DNA of 64,000 bases from DASXUG01 sp036504995. GTDB lineage: Bacteria; Pseudomonadota; Gammaproteobacteria; Burkholderiales; Methylophilaceae. How positions within the stretch are numbered: position 1 is the stretch's first letter; every line of letters starts with the position of its first letter. The notes below the pieces were generated by a model. That model had not been told where the DNA came from and made no database searches. It worked only from the letters and a program-made list of their open reading frames with translations. The stretch is from contig DASXUG010000015.1 in assembly GCA_036504995.1 (NCBI GenBank), positions 124,001 through 188,000 on the forward strand, written 5' to 3'. Shown piece after piece: positions 44,196 to 52,558 of this stretch. The position numbers and the translations under genes are program-made.

Positions 44196-45656
44196 TTAAT
44201 CAATATGATAGTTGGGTGCTTCTTTGGTAATTTGTACATCATGCACATGTGATTCACGCATGCCTGCAGATGTAATTTGTACAAACTCAGCTTTGCTACG
44301 CATTTCATCAATGGTGCTGCAACCTACATAGCCCATAGAAGCGCGTAAACCACCCATCAATTGGTGAATGACAGCAACTACGCTGCCTTTGTAAGGTACA
44401 CGACCTTCAATGCCTTCTGGTACAAGTTTGTCTGCATTACCTTCATTGTCTTGGAAATAGCGGTCGCTAGAGCCTTTTTGCATAGCGCCAACAGAGCCCA
44501 TGCCACGGTACGATTTATAAGAGCGGCCCTGGAACAACTCTACTTCGCCAGGAGCCTCTTCAGTACCCGCAAACATGCCGCCTAGCATTACTAGGTTAGC
44601 CCCTGCTGCGATTGCTTTAGAAATGTCACCAGAAAAACGAATGCCGCCATCCGCAATAAAGGGCGTGCCAGATTTGGCTAAGGCTTCAGCAACATTACTG
44701 ATTGCAGTAATTTGCGGCACGCCTACACCAGCCACAATACGTGTAGTGCAGATTGAGCCAGGACCAATGCCCACTTTTACGCAATCAGCACCAGCGTCCA
44801 CTAATGCTAAAGCTGCTGAAGCGGTAGCAATATTACCCCCAATCACTTGTAGTTCTGGGTAGCGGGTTTTGGCCCAAGTAACGCGATCAAGCACGCCTTG
44901 AGAGTGACCGTGTGCGGTATCCACTACGATGGCATCAACGCCAGCTTCAACTAGGGCAGCGATGCGTTCATCCGTGCCATCACCTACACCAACAGCTGCG
45001 CCTACGCGGAGGCGACCTTTGCTATCCTTGCATGCTAATGGGTAATCAGATGATTTTTGAATATCTTTAACGGTAATTAAGCCTTTTAGCTCAAAATCAT
45101 CGCCAACCACCAGTAGGCGTTCAAGGCGATGTTTGTGCAATAAGCCCATAATGTCTTCACGACTAGCCCCTTCACGTACCGTCACTAAGCGTGCTTGAGG
45201 GGTCATGATATTGCTGGCAGGTTGGTCTAAATTAGTTTCAAAACGCAAGTCACGGTTGGTCACAATACCCACCACTTTGCCATCTTGTACCACAGGTAAA
45301 CCTGAGATTTTGTGTTGACGTGTCAGTGCAATCACATCACGTACTGTCATATTGGGGTGGATGGTTACTGGGTCAATCACCACGCCAGACTCAAAGCGTT
45401 TAACGCGTGACACGCGAGAAGCTTGCATCTCAATCGACATGTTTTTGTGAATAATGCCCATGCCACCTACTTGTGCGAGCGCAATGGCTAAGCGAGCTTC
45501 AGTAACGGTATCCATCGCTGCTGACAGTAATGGAATGTTAAGACGAATTTTTTTAGTAAGTTGTGTAGCTAGACTAACATCGCGCGGCAACACGTTTGAG
45601 TGTGCTGGAACCAACAGTACATCATCGAAAGTGAGCGCTTGTTGCAATAGACGCAT
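44196..45656 (-). CDS. guaB: IMP dehydrogenase
   Basis: Oxidises IMP to XMP, the rate-setting step to GMP. Starting at the ATG at 45656 (486 residues, AAGGAA ribosome site) gives MRLLQQALTFDDVLLVPA. The TIM barrel is interrupted by two CBS domains (about 93-205, with VTNRDLRFE and VKDIQKS). The catalytic cysteine loop GPGSICTTRIVAGVG and the MGSVGAM and SSDRYFQD segments are intact. It is upstream of guaA on the same strand and divergent from the DUF4124 gene. Confidence 0.97.
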   Translation of the reverse strand: MRLLQQALTFDDVLLVPAHSNVLPRDVSLATQLTKKIRLNIPLLSAAMDTVTEARLAIALAQVGGMGIIHKNMSIEMQASRVSRVKRFESGVVIDPVTIHPNMTVRDVIALTRQHKISGLPVVQDGKVVGIVTNRDLRFETNLDQPASNIMTPQARLVTVREGASREDIMGLLHKHRLERLLVVGDDFELKGLITVKDIQKSSDYPLACKDSKGRLRVGAAVGVGDGTDERIAALVEAGVDAIVVDTAHGHSQGVLDRVTWAKTRYPELQVIGGNIATASAALALVDAGADCVKVGIGPGSICTTRIVAGVGVPQITAISNVAEALAKSGTPFIADGGIRFSGDISKAIAAGANLVMLGGMFAGTEEAPGEVELFQGRSYKSYRGMGSVGAMQKGSSDRYFQDNEGNADKLVPEGIEGRVPYKGSVVAVIHQLMGGLRASMGYVGCSTIDEMRSKAEFVQITSAGMRESHVHDVQITKEAPNYHID

Positions 45657-45836
45657 TTTGATATTCCTTGCTTTCAAAACAAGATTATACCGAAATTGTC
45701 ACTACGATGAAATCTCATATTGGGTAAAAATGCGAATGGTGGTTTAATAAGTTAGGTGTTTGAAACTTTTGTCATACCATAACAAACAAGTGAAGCGCTT
45801 TAAATGAAGAGTTATTTAACTCTGAGTGGAGGATGT

Positions 45837-46289
45837 ATGTATAAAAATATAAGTCTCTTGATGCTGTTAGCCCTCATTCCATCAGCAAGTTATGCAGAGA
45901 TATATAAGTGGAAGGGTGAAAATGGCGAGATGCATTATTCCGACATCCCCCCTCAGGGCAAGGTGCAAACTGAATCGCTTAAGGCAAAATCCAAACCTCC
46001 AACTCCTCCTGTGCCTGCGCCGCAAGCTAACCAAGCCCCTGTCGCTTTAACGCCTGCAGCAAAAAAAGCAGGGAATGGTGATGTGATAGAAACTGAAACC
46101 ATGGAGTCAAGACAAAATCGTGCAAAAGCCTGTGATGTGGCTAAGTCCAATCTCGAAAAACTTAAAGCAGGTGGCAGTATTTACCGCGACAATGAAAAAG
46201 GTGAGCACCAGTACTTAGATGAAACGTCGATTAAAAAAGAGTTAGAAGCTGCACAAAAAGAGGTCGATACGATCTGTCCTAAATATTAA
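45837..46289 (+). CDS. DUF4124 domain exported protein
   Basis: A 150-residue secreted protein: signal peptide (cut after SYA, about residue 19), then an N-terminal DUF4124 segment EIYKWKGENGEMHYSDIPPQ, a Pro/Ala-rich linker, and a Lys/Glu-rich helical C-terminus. DUF4124 proteins are exported proteins of unknown role found widely in beta- and gammaproteobacteria. The ATG at 45837 has a GGAGG ribosome site; a short hairpin (AGAGTT/AACTCT, 45808-45823) precedes it. Not part of an evident operon. Confidence 0.8.
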   Translation: MYKNISLLMLLALIPSASYAEIYKWKGENGEMHYSDIPPQGKVQTESLKAKSKPPTPPVPAPQANQAPVALTPAAKKAGNGDVIETETMESRQNRAKACDVAKSNLEKLKAGGSIYRDNEKGEHQYLDETSIKKELEAAQKEVDTICPKY

Positions 46290-46425
46290 TTACTTGTAAA
46301 ACTTACCCTTTTAGCGAGGCCGAGTGGCAGTTTTGGTAACCTAACATCAATGTTGCTCTCTGGGTTTTCGGTGTAAAAAAATTACAGGCACAGGGCCACG
46401 TACAATTTTGAAAGTTACCGATAGG

Positions 46426-46460
46426 AAAAAGGCCATATTCACTTAGAATATGGCCTTTTT
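46426..46460. terminator. Bidirectional terminator
   Basis: Perfect 15-bp stem AAAAAGGCCATATTC (46426-46440) / GAATATGGCCTTTTT (46446-46460), 5-nt loop, A-rich on the left and T-rich on the right. Serves the convergent DUF4124 and comEA-like genes. Confidence 0.92.
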
Positions 46461-46472
46461 TCATTGCTCAGC

Positions 46473-46518
46473 CACTATAGCTTGGTTGGTTAAGTAAATG
46501 CTCAACCAAACTATAGTG
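46473..46518. repeat. Imperfect long inverted repeat next to the terminator
   Basis: CACTATAG-C-TTGGTTG (46473-46488) and CAACCAA-A-CTATAGTG (46503-46518) pair over 15 positions with a single C/A mismatch; 14-nt loop. It lies between the comEA-like stop and the terminator, so it sits in the 3' untranslated region of that transcript. Confidence 0.6.
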
Positions 46519-46534
46519 CTAATGTTTTACTGGT

Positions 46535-47104
46535 TTATTTCTTTTTATCAGCAACAGGTTTTTCTGTTGTCTTAGCTGCATCTTTAGCGGCTTTAGCATC
46601 AGCTTTTGCTTTTTTTGCGGCATCTTTTTCAGCCTGCTTTGCTGCTTTTGCGTCTTCTTTAGCTTGCTTTGCAGCAGCTTTGTCATCTACTTTTGCAACT
46701 TCTGGGGCGGCTTTTTCGGCTTTAGCGGTATCTTTCTCAGCTTTTTTTGCGGCCTTATCATCAGCTTTGCTTGCCTTATCTTCTTTTGCAGGTTTTTCGG
46801 CTTTGGCTGGTTTGTCAGCGGTTTTTGTGGTTGGGGCTACTGCAGTGGTCGCACCACTAATTGATACGTCTTTTTTAACGTTAGCCAAGGTTGCTGGACC
46901 CACGCCATCCACCTTTTCAAGATCATCTACTGATTTGAAATTACCATTCTTTTTACGGTAATCAATAATGGCCTGTGCTTTGACTGGACCAATACCATCT
47001 AAGCTTTCTAATTCAGCTTGGGTAGCGGTGTTGATATTAACAGCAGCAAATGCGCTGAATGAGAAGCTTAGTAGTGTCAGTAATACGAGTAACATTTTTT
47101 TCAT
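46535..47104 (-). CDS. ComEA-like helix-hairpin-helix protein with Lys/Ala tail
   Basis: A 189-residue exported protein. Signal peptide (cut after AFAA, about residue 21), then the ComEA helix-hairpin-helix DNA-binding domain (about 22-82; VNINTATQAELESLDGIGPV and VDDLEKVDGVGPATL), then about 100 residues almost entirely Lys, Ala, Asp and Glu, resembling histone H1-type tails. ComEA proteins bind incoming DNA in the periplasm during natural transformation. The tail is unusual for the family and would increase DNA binding or act as a spacer; that is inference. It stands alone, 138 bp from pyrF. Confidence 0.82.
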   Translation of the reverse strand: MKKMLLVLLTLLSFSFSAFAAVNINTATQAELESLDGIGPVKAQAIIDYRKKNGNFKSVDDLEKVDGVGPATLANVKKDVSISGATTAVAPTTKTADKPAKAEKPAKEDKASKADDKAAKKAEKDTAKAEKAAPEVAKVDDKAAAKQAKEDAKAAKQAEKDAAKKAKADAKAAKDAAKTTEKPVADKKK

Positions 47105-47241
47105 TATGAATCTCCAAGTGTAAAGTACATCTAAGTTTTAAGGCATTACTGTTTTTATCGGTGCTTGTCTGGACATTTAGCCAAGCAGCGTGAGCGTATC
47201 ATACGCCATTCTAGTAACGTGTAAAAGTGGGCTTGGTTGAC

Positions 47242-47937
47242 TTAGCTTTGGATTTCTTTGATGATTTTTTCAAGGGCTAGATTGGGGTTTGCGGATTTCG
47301 TAATTGGGCGACCAATAACCAAGTAGTGTGCACCGAGTGCTATGCCTTGGGCGGGTGTCACTACGCGTGATTGGTCATCTAAGCTTGCATCAGCAGGGCG
47401 AATGCCTGGCGTGACTAGGCAGAAATCAGGGCCTAATGTTTGCCTAAGGATAGGCGCTTCTTGGGCTGAGCACACGACCCCTGCTAAGCCTGCCTGTTGT
47501 GTAAGTTTGGCGAGCTTGAGTACATGATCTTGCACGCTGGTATTGATGCCAAGTTGGTTAAGCGTCGCCTGATCCATGCTGGTCAGTACTGTTACTGCAA
47601 TCAGAAGTGGCTGGTGGCTGGCTTTATCTACCCCTTCTAACCCAGCTTGCATCATGGCAACCCCACCAGAAGCATGCACGTTTAGCATCCAAACGCCTAA
47701 ATTGCTGGCGGCTTGGCAGGCTTTTGACACGGTATTAGGAATGTCGTGAAATTTCAGATCTAAGAAAATACCGAACTTCAGTTTGATTAAGGCTTCGACA
47801 AGTTGTGGGCCAGCGGCGGTAAACAGCTCTTTACCTACTTTTAAGCGACATTGTGCTGGGTCAAGCTGATTAGCTAGCTGAAGCGCACTGGCGGCATCTG
47901 CGTAATCTAGCGCTACGATAATTTTTGGATCTGTCAT
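47242..47937 (-). CDS. pyrF: Orotidine 5'-phosphate decarboxylase
   Basis: Decarboxylates OMP to UMP, the last step of UMP synthesis. The 231-residue protein is of the short PyrF1 type: IVALDYADAASALQL, the catalytic FLDLKFHDIPNTV (Asp-x-Lys-x2-Asp), VVCSAQEAPILR and VTPGIRPADA. It lies 28 bp after lapB, the order also found in E. coli and other proteobacteria. Confidence 0.95.
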   Translation of the reverse strand: MTDPKIIVALDYADAASALQLANQLDPAQCRLKVGKELFTAAGPQLVEALIKLKFGIFLDLKFHDIPNTVSKACQAASNLGVWMLNVHASGGVAMMQAGLEGVDKASHQPLLIAVTVLTSMDQATLNQLGINTSVQDHVLKLAKLTQQAGLAGVVCSAQEAPILRQTLGPDFCLVTPGIRPADASLDDQSRVVTPAQGIALGAHYLVIGRPITKSANPNLALEKIIKEIQS

Positions 47938-47965
47938 ATTTTAGGTCTTTATGATCGAATGGTAT

Positions 47966-49171
47966 TTATGCTTGGCTGGTATCTTTAGGTTCCGAAGGTA
48001 ACGATTCCCAGGCGTTGCAGGCGGGGCATTGCCAGTGGAAGTTGCGTGCTTTGAATCCGCACTGGGTGCATACGTAAGCACTACGTGAACCAATGGCGCT
48101 ACGCACAGTTTGTTGTACCAGCTGATTATCATGCAGTGCAAGGTGCGTACTGGTTTGCTCGGTGCCGTTGATGGTGCTGGCTTTAAGTATGGCGTTGGCT
48201 TTTAGTAAGTATTCTAAGGTTTGCAAGCTAGGTTTTCTTTCTAGCTCATTACGGGCAAATTTTGCGGCCATTTCGGCGCCTTGCTCGTTCAAGGTGATTT
48301 CGTAGACAACACCTAACAGAGTTGGCAGCTTATAGGTACTAAAGTAATGTTGTAATAGCTCTACACCTTCATCAGTTTTATTCAAGGTGCGATAGCTATT
48401 CAGCAGTTTATTAGCGACCAACCCGAGATAATCAGGTTGTTGGTATTCAATGCGCTTCCAAAATGAGATAGCCTCTTTATGGGATGAGGTGCTCGCCTCC
48501 ATATCACCTAACATTAGGTTGGCGCGAACACAGTTTTTGTTTGCATCTAGTGCCATTTCCAACTCATGCAACGCGGTGTGTGTGTCGTGATCTATAATCG
48601 ACTTCATTGCCATTTCGCAGTAAAAATGGGCAATTTCTTTACGGAATGATATGCCTGAAATGCGCTCTAATTCAGTCGCGCTTTTAATCGCTTGTTCCCA
48701 CTCACGTTCACGGATATAAATTTCTAGTAAGGCGCGTAAAGCGGGTTGCTGATAACGGCTATCATCCAGTGAGCTAAATAACTCTTCTGCGCGGTCAAAT
48801 AAACCTGCTTTTAGATAATCTTGGGCTAACTCTGCTTTAATGGCTTGACGTTGCGCTTGAGGTAATTCTGGCTTATCTAGCAAGTTCAAGTGTAGGTTAA
48901 TTGCGCGGTCAACTTCTCCACTGCGGCGGAATAGGCTGCCTAAAGCAAAGTGTAACTCCAGTGAGTCGGCGTTGGCTTGCACCGCTTCGATAAAAGCTTC
49001 AATGGCTTTATCGTGCTGATCTGTGATTAAAAAGTTTAAACCCTTGAAGTACGCCGCAGGTAAGGCGCTTGACTCAGAAAGTAATTGTTTAATGTCGACG
49101 CGCGCAGCCAGCCAGCCTAGAGTAAAAAATAGCGGTAGCGCAAGCAACCACCAGAAATCCAGTTCCATCAT
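47966..49171 (-). CDS. lapB: Lipopolysaccharide assembly protein B
   Basis: Inner-membrane adaptor that controls LpxC turnover and LPS assembly. The 401-residue protein has one N-terminal membrane helix (about 5-22), TPR repeats facing the cytoplasm, and a C-terminal rubredoxin-like zinc site CTQC...CPAC (about residues 371-388). The first residues are LDFWWLLALPLFFTLGWLAA. Layout and length match E. coli LapB (YciM). The lapA gene is 54 bp upstream. Confidence 0.93.
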   Translation of the reverse strand: MMELDFWWLLALPLFFTLGWLAARVDIKQLLSESSALPAAYFKGLNFLITDQHDKAIEAFIEAVQANADSLELHFALGSLFRRSGEVDRAINLHLNLLDKPELPQAQRQAIKAELAQDYLKAGLFDRAEELFSSLDDSRYQQPALRALLEIYIREREWEQAIKSATELERISGISFRKEIAHFYCEMAMKSIIDHDTHTALHELEMALDANKNCVRANLMLGDMEASTSSHKEAISFWKRIEYQQPDYLGLVANKLLNSYRTLNKTDEGVELLQHYFSTYKLPTLLGVVYEITLNEQGAEMAAKFARNELERKPSLQTLEYLLKANAILKASTINGTEQTSTHLALHDNQLVQQTVRSAIGSRSAYVCTQCGFKARNFHWQCPACNAWESLPSEPKDTSQA

Positions 49172-49225
49172 TATATTGTGTTCTTTTTGTATTGTATGAG
49201 TGCGTTAAGCATAGGCTATGCAAAT

Positions 49226-49483
49226 TTAGCGTTCTGGTTTTAGTGTCTTGACTTCACGTCTTAACGCGACCAGCTCGCGTCGTTGTTTAATGAAAATCGG
49301 TAATAAGCCAATAATTCCAGCGGCTACCCCTATGCTGATTAAAATTAACACCATCAAGCTTAATGGCGCTTGCCAGGCGATACCCAGATAATAGTGCAGC
49401 ACAACAGGTTCTGCATTTTTGAGGCCAAAACCTAATAGCAGGATAAAAAGTAGGGAGTACAAAATAAGATAAATCAATCGCAT
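49226..49483 (-). CDS. lapA: Lipopolysaccharide assembly protein A (DUF1049)
   Basis: An 85-residue inner-membrane protein with two hydrophobic helices (about 3-20 and 40-62) and a basic coiled C-terminus (KQRRELVALRREVKTLK). It carries the DUF1049 motif region around GLKNAEPVVLHYYLG. LapA works with LapB in regulating LPS synthesis. Located between ihfB and lapB, as in many betaproteobacteria. Confidence 0.88.
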   Translation of the reverse strand: MRLIYLILYSLLFILLLGFGLKNAEPVVLHYYLGIAWQAPLSLMVLILISIGVAAGIIGLLPIFIKQRRELVALRREVKTLKPER

Positions 49484-49606
49484 GGTTGGATTTTACCTAA
49501 AGCAGATCGAAAATTGATAATTAATTATCATCTTCTGTGGTTGGCGGTGAAGATTTGCAGATTTTTTCTAGAGAAAGCTGGTTGCGAAGTGTGCTGAATT
49601 CTAAAA

Positions 49607-49647
49607 ATAAAAAAGCACATCCAGTTTCAGACTGAGATGTGCTTTTT
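49607..49647 (-). terminator. Terminator downstream of ihfB
   Basis: Stem AAAAGCACATC (49611-49621) / GATGTGCTTTTT (49636-49647) with additional inner CAGT/ACTG pairing. A-rich left flank gives a T-run on the minus strand, separating rpsA-ihfB from lapAB. Confidence 0.88.
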
Positions 49648-49672
49648 GACAAACACTACGTTTGCGAGGAGT

Positions 49673-49954
49673 TTAGATTAAATCTACGCGCTCACGTAAC
49701 TCTTTGCCAGCCTTAAAGTGTGGTACATGTTTTTCAGGTACTTGCACTTTAGAGCCTGTTTTTGGGTTGCGACCAAGGCGTGGCGGACGGTAGTTTAAAC
49801 TAAAGCTACCAAAGCCTCTAATCTCGATTCGCTCCCCAGCTGCCAAGTTATCCGACATAGAGTCAAGGATTGCTTTAACTGCAAGTTCGGCATCCTTAAC
49901 GACCAATTGCGGAAAGCGCGCAGCCAAGTTTGCAATAAGTTCTGATTTTGTCAT
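49673..49954 (-). CDS. ihfB: Integration host factor subunit beta
   Basis: DNA-bending protein that pairs with IhfA. The 93-residue protein has the HU/IHF body with GFGSFSLNYRPPRLGRNPKT, the DNA-binding arm, and an IHF-type N-terminus MTKSELIANLAARFP. It is 27 bp after rpsA, the usual order. IHF commonly assists sigma-54 promoters, such as those driven by the QseF-like regulator in this window. Confidence 0.96.
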   Translation of the reverse strand: MTKSELIANLAARFPQLVVKDAELAVKAILDSMSDNLAAGERIEIRGFGSFSLNYRPPRLGRNPKTGSKVQVPEKHVPHFKAGKELRERVDLI

Positions 49955-49981
49955 GAGTTATTACCTTAAATTAACTGCAGA

Positions 49982-51700
49982 TTACTCGTTATTTTTACCA
50001 TCAAGTTTAGCTTTTAACAGCGCACCGAGATTTGTTGTACCAGCTGCACCTGCATTGTCATTGTTGAACTTCTGCATTGCATCTGCTTCTTCAGCGATGT
50101 CTTTAGCTTTAATTGATAAAGTAATTGAACGGCTCTTACGGTCAACATTGGTAATACGCGCTTCAATTTCTTGGCCTTCTTTAAGTACTGAACCTACATC
50201 AGTCACTTTTTCTTTAGAGATGTCACCAGCACGTAAGTAGCCTTCAACATCGCCGTCTAAAGTGATGACAGCACCTTTTTCTTCAATCGTTTTTACAGTG
50301 CCTTTAACAATCGCACCTTTGTCGTTGACTGAAGTGTAAGCAGTAAATGGATCGCTATCCATTTGTTTAACGCCTAATGAAATACGCTCTTTCTCAACAT
50401 CAATGCTCAATACAACTGCTGATAACTCGTCACCTTTTTTGATGTTACGAATAGCTTCTTCACCAGTTTGGTTCCATGACAAATCTGACAAGTGAACTAA
50501 ACCATCAATACCGCCTGGCAAACCAATAAATACGCCAAAGTCAGTGATTGATTTAATTTGACCAGAAACTTTGTCACCTTTTTTATGGGTCGCTGCGAAA
50601 TCATCCCATGGGTTAGCTTGGCATTGTTTCATGCCGAGTGATAAACGACGACGGTCTTCATCAATCTCAAGAATCATGACTTCAACTTCATCGCCTAATT
50701 GTGCGATTTTGCCTGGGTGAATGTTTTTGTTAGTCCAATCCATTTCAGAAACGTGAACTAAACCTTCAATACCTGGTTCGATTTCAACGAAAGCACCGTA
50801 GTCAGTCAAGTTAGACACTTTACCGAACAAGCGTGTGCTTACTGGGTAACGGCGAGTTAACGCAACCCAAGGATCGTCACCCATTTGTTTAATACCTAAT
50901 GAAACACGGTTTTTCTCTTGATCGAATTTCAAGATTTTTGCTTCAACTTCTTCACCAACAGTTAACACTTCTGATGGGTGTTTAACACGGCGCCATGCCA
51001 AATCTGTAATGTGCAACAAGCCATCAATGCCGCCCAAATCAACGAATGCGCCGTAATCAGTGATGTTTTTAACCACGCCTTTAACGATTGCGCCTTCTTT
51101 CAATGAACCCATCAATGCTTCGCGGTCGGCACCCATGCTGTCTTCTAATACAGCGCGGCGTGAAACCACAACGTTATTACGTTTGCGATCTAATTTGATT
51201 ACTTTGAAATCCCACTCTTTGTTTTCGAATGGTGTTGTGTCTTTAACTGGGCGTAAATCAACCAATGAACCAGGCAAGAATGCACGGATGCCGTTCACCA
51301 TCACAGTTAAGCCGCCTTTAACGCGACCATTGACTTGGCCTTTAATAACGCGCGCTTCATTCATCGCTTCTTCTAGGTCAATCCAAGCAGCTAAGCGTTT
51401 AGCTTTTTCACGAGATAGTTTAGTAGAACCGTAACCATCTTCTAGTGACTCGATACATACTTTAACGAAGTCGCCGACTTGTACTTCCATTTCGCCGCGG
51501 TCATTTAAAAACTCAGCAGCGTCGATTACGCTTTCTGATTTTAAGCCAGCATTAACGGTTACGTGGTCAGAGTCGATTGCTACAACTTCAGCAGTGATCA
51601 CTTCGCCAGAGCGCATCTCTTGGCGTGCTAAACTTTCTTCAAATAAAGCTGCAAAGCTATCCATAGAAGAGGATGGAGTTGAGGTTGAAACGTTAGTCAT
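49982..51700 (-). CDS. rpsA: 30S ribosomal protein S1
   Basis: mRNA-binding ribosomal protein needed to start translation of structured messages. The 572-residue protein contains six S1 repeats; four clear ones are marked by ITDYGAFVDLGGIDGLLHIT, LTDYGAFVEIEPGIEGLVHV, ITDFGVFIGLPGGIDGLVHL and the less conserved VKTIEEKGAVITLDGDVEGY. Length fits proteobacterial S1. Its 192-bp leader holds a terminator-like hairpin at 51744-51774 and a smaller CCGT/ACGG hairpin nearer the start, possible sites of S1 autoregulation. Confidence 0.97.
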   Translation of the reverse strand: MTNVSTSTPSSSMDSFAALFEESLARQEMRSGEVITAEVVAIDSDHVTVNAGLKSESVIDAAEFLNDRGEMEVQVGDFVKVCIESLEDGYGSTKLSREKAKRLAAWIDLEEAMNEARVIKGQVNGRVKGGLTVMVNGIRAFLPGSLVDLRPVKDTTPFENKEWDFKVIKLDRKRNNVVVSRRAVLEDSMGADREALMGSLKEGAIVKGVVKNITDYGAFVDLGGIDGLLHITDLAWRRVKHPSEVLTVGEEVEAKILKFDQEKNRVSLGIKQMGDDPWVALTRRYPVSTRLFGKVSNLTDYGAFVEIEPGIEGLVHVSEMDWTNKNIHPGKIAQLGDEVEVMILEIDEDRRRLSLGMKQCQANPWDDFAATHKKGDKVSGQIKSITDFGVFIGLPGGIDGLVHLSDLSWNQTGEEAIRNIKKGDELSAVVLSIDVEKERISLGVKQMDSDPFTAYTSVNDKGAIVKGTVKTIEEKGAVITLDGDVEGYLRAGDISKEKVTDVGSVLKEGQEIEARITNVDRKSRSITLSIKAKDIAEEADAMQKFNNDNAGAAGTTNLGALLKAKLDGKNNE

Positions 51701-51743
51701 TTAAGAAATTACCTATAAATCCCGCCGTGCGACGGGGAAAATT

Positions 51744-51774
51744 AAAAAAGCCATGAACTTGTGTGGTTCACGGC
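51744..51774 (-). terminator. Terminator or attenuator in the cmk-rpsA spacer
   Basis: Minus-strand stem GCCGTGAAC / GTTCATGGC (one G-U pair), followed by TTTTTTAATTTT. It sits 44-74 nt before the rpsA start, so it either ends the cmk transcript or attenuates rpsA. Confidence 0.75.
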
Positions 51775-51892
51775 GCCTGTTACATTGCTGCTTGTTACTT
51801 AAACTATGTTGCTAATTTTACATCAAAAAAATCAATTATTGCACTTTTTTATTGAATATTTTCAATTATTTGTTACAGACATTAGTTTTTAG

Positions 51893-52555
51893 TTATTTTG
51901 TGACTTTTTGCAGGACTTTTTCAACTGCTTCGCTGATGCTAAGTTGGTTGGTTTCCAGTAGCTCTGCGTCCTCAGCTTGCATAAGGGGTGCGGCAGCGCG
52001 CTGTTGGTCACGAGCATCACGTTCTTTTAAGTCCTGTAAAATTTCTAATAGGTCAGCATTGATACCTTTTGCCAATAGTTGCTTGTAGCGTCTTTCCGCA
52101 CGAATTTCTGCACTCGCAGTGAGGTAAATTTTAGTCCCTGCATCAGGAAAAATGACGGTACCCATATCACGACCATCCGCTACCAAGCCTGGCGCTTGTC
52201 GAAAGCTGCGCTGTAAATCCATTAATGCATCACGCACAGCTGGGTGTACCGCAACTTGCGATGCGCCCTTGCCAATTTCTTCAGAGCGCACTTCGTCACT
52301 TACATTTTGTTGGTTAAGGAAGATATCGCCGTACTTAAACTCAATATGTAATGTGTCAATAATAGCGGCAACGGCTGGTGCATCTTGCCAACTGATTTTC
52401 TGTAATTTTGCGGCATACGCCACAATGCGGTACAGGGCGCCAGAATCTAAGTAATGGTAACCTAGTTGCTGAGCAACTAATTGCGCGACAGTGCCTTTAC
52501 CTGATGCAGAAGGGCCGTCAATGGCAATGACGGGGATGGTTGGGTTTTGCGTCAT
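51893..52555 (-). CDS. cmk: Cytidylate kinase
   Basis: Phosphorylates CMP and dCMP. The 220-residue protein has the P-loop IDGPSASGKGTVAQ, the YHYLDSGALYR motif and the DGRDMGTVIFPDA segment. It lies 3 bp after aroA and upstream of rpsA, the conserved aroA-cmk-rpsA order of proteobacteria. Length is standard. Confidence 0.96.
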   Translation of the reverse strand: MTQNPTIPVIAIDGPSASGKGTVAQLVAQQLGYHYLDSGALYRIVAYAAKLQKISWQDAPAVAAIIDTLHIEFKYGDIFLNQQNVSDEVRSEEIGKGASQVAVHPAVRDALMDLQRSFRQAPGLVADGRDMGTVIFPDAGTKIYLTASAEIRAERRYKQLLAKGINADLLEILQDLKERDARDQQRAAAPLMQAEDAELLETNQLSISEAVEKVLQKVTK

Positions 52556-52558
52556 TGA

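Noticed and set aside
46370..46435. Partial resemblance to a cyclic-di-GMP (GEMM) riboswitch: CACAGGG and GTTACCGATAGG words
   Set aside because: The words are about 22 nt apart, too close for the two-stem GEMM fold, and the expected middle motifs are missing.
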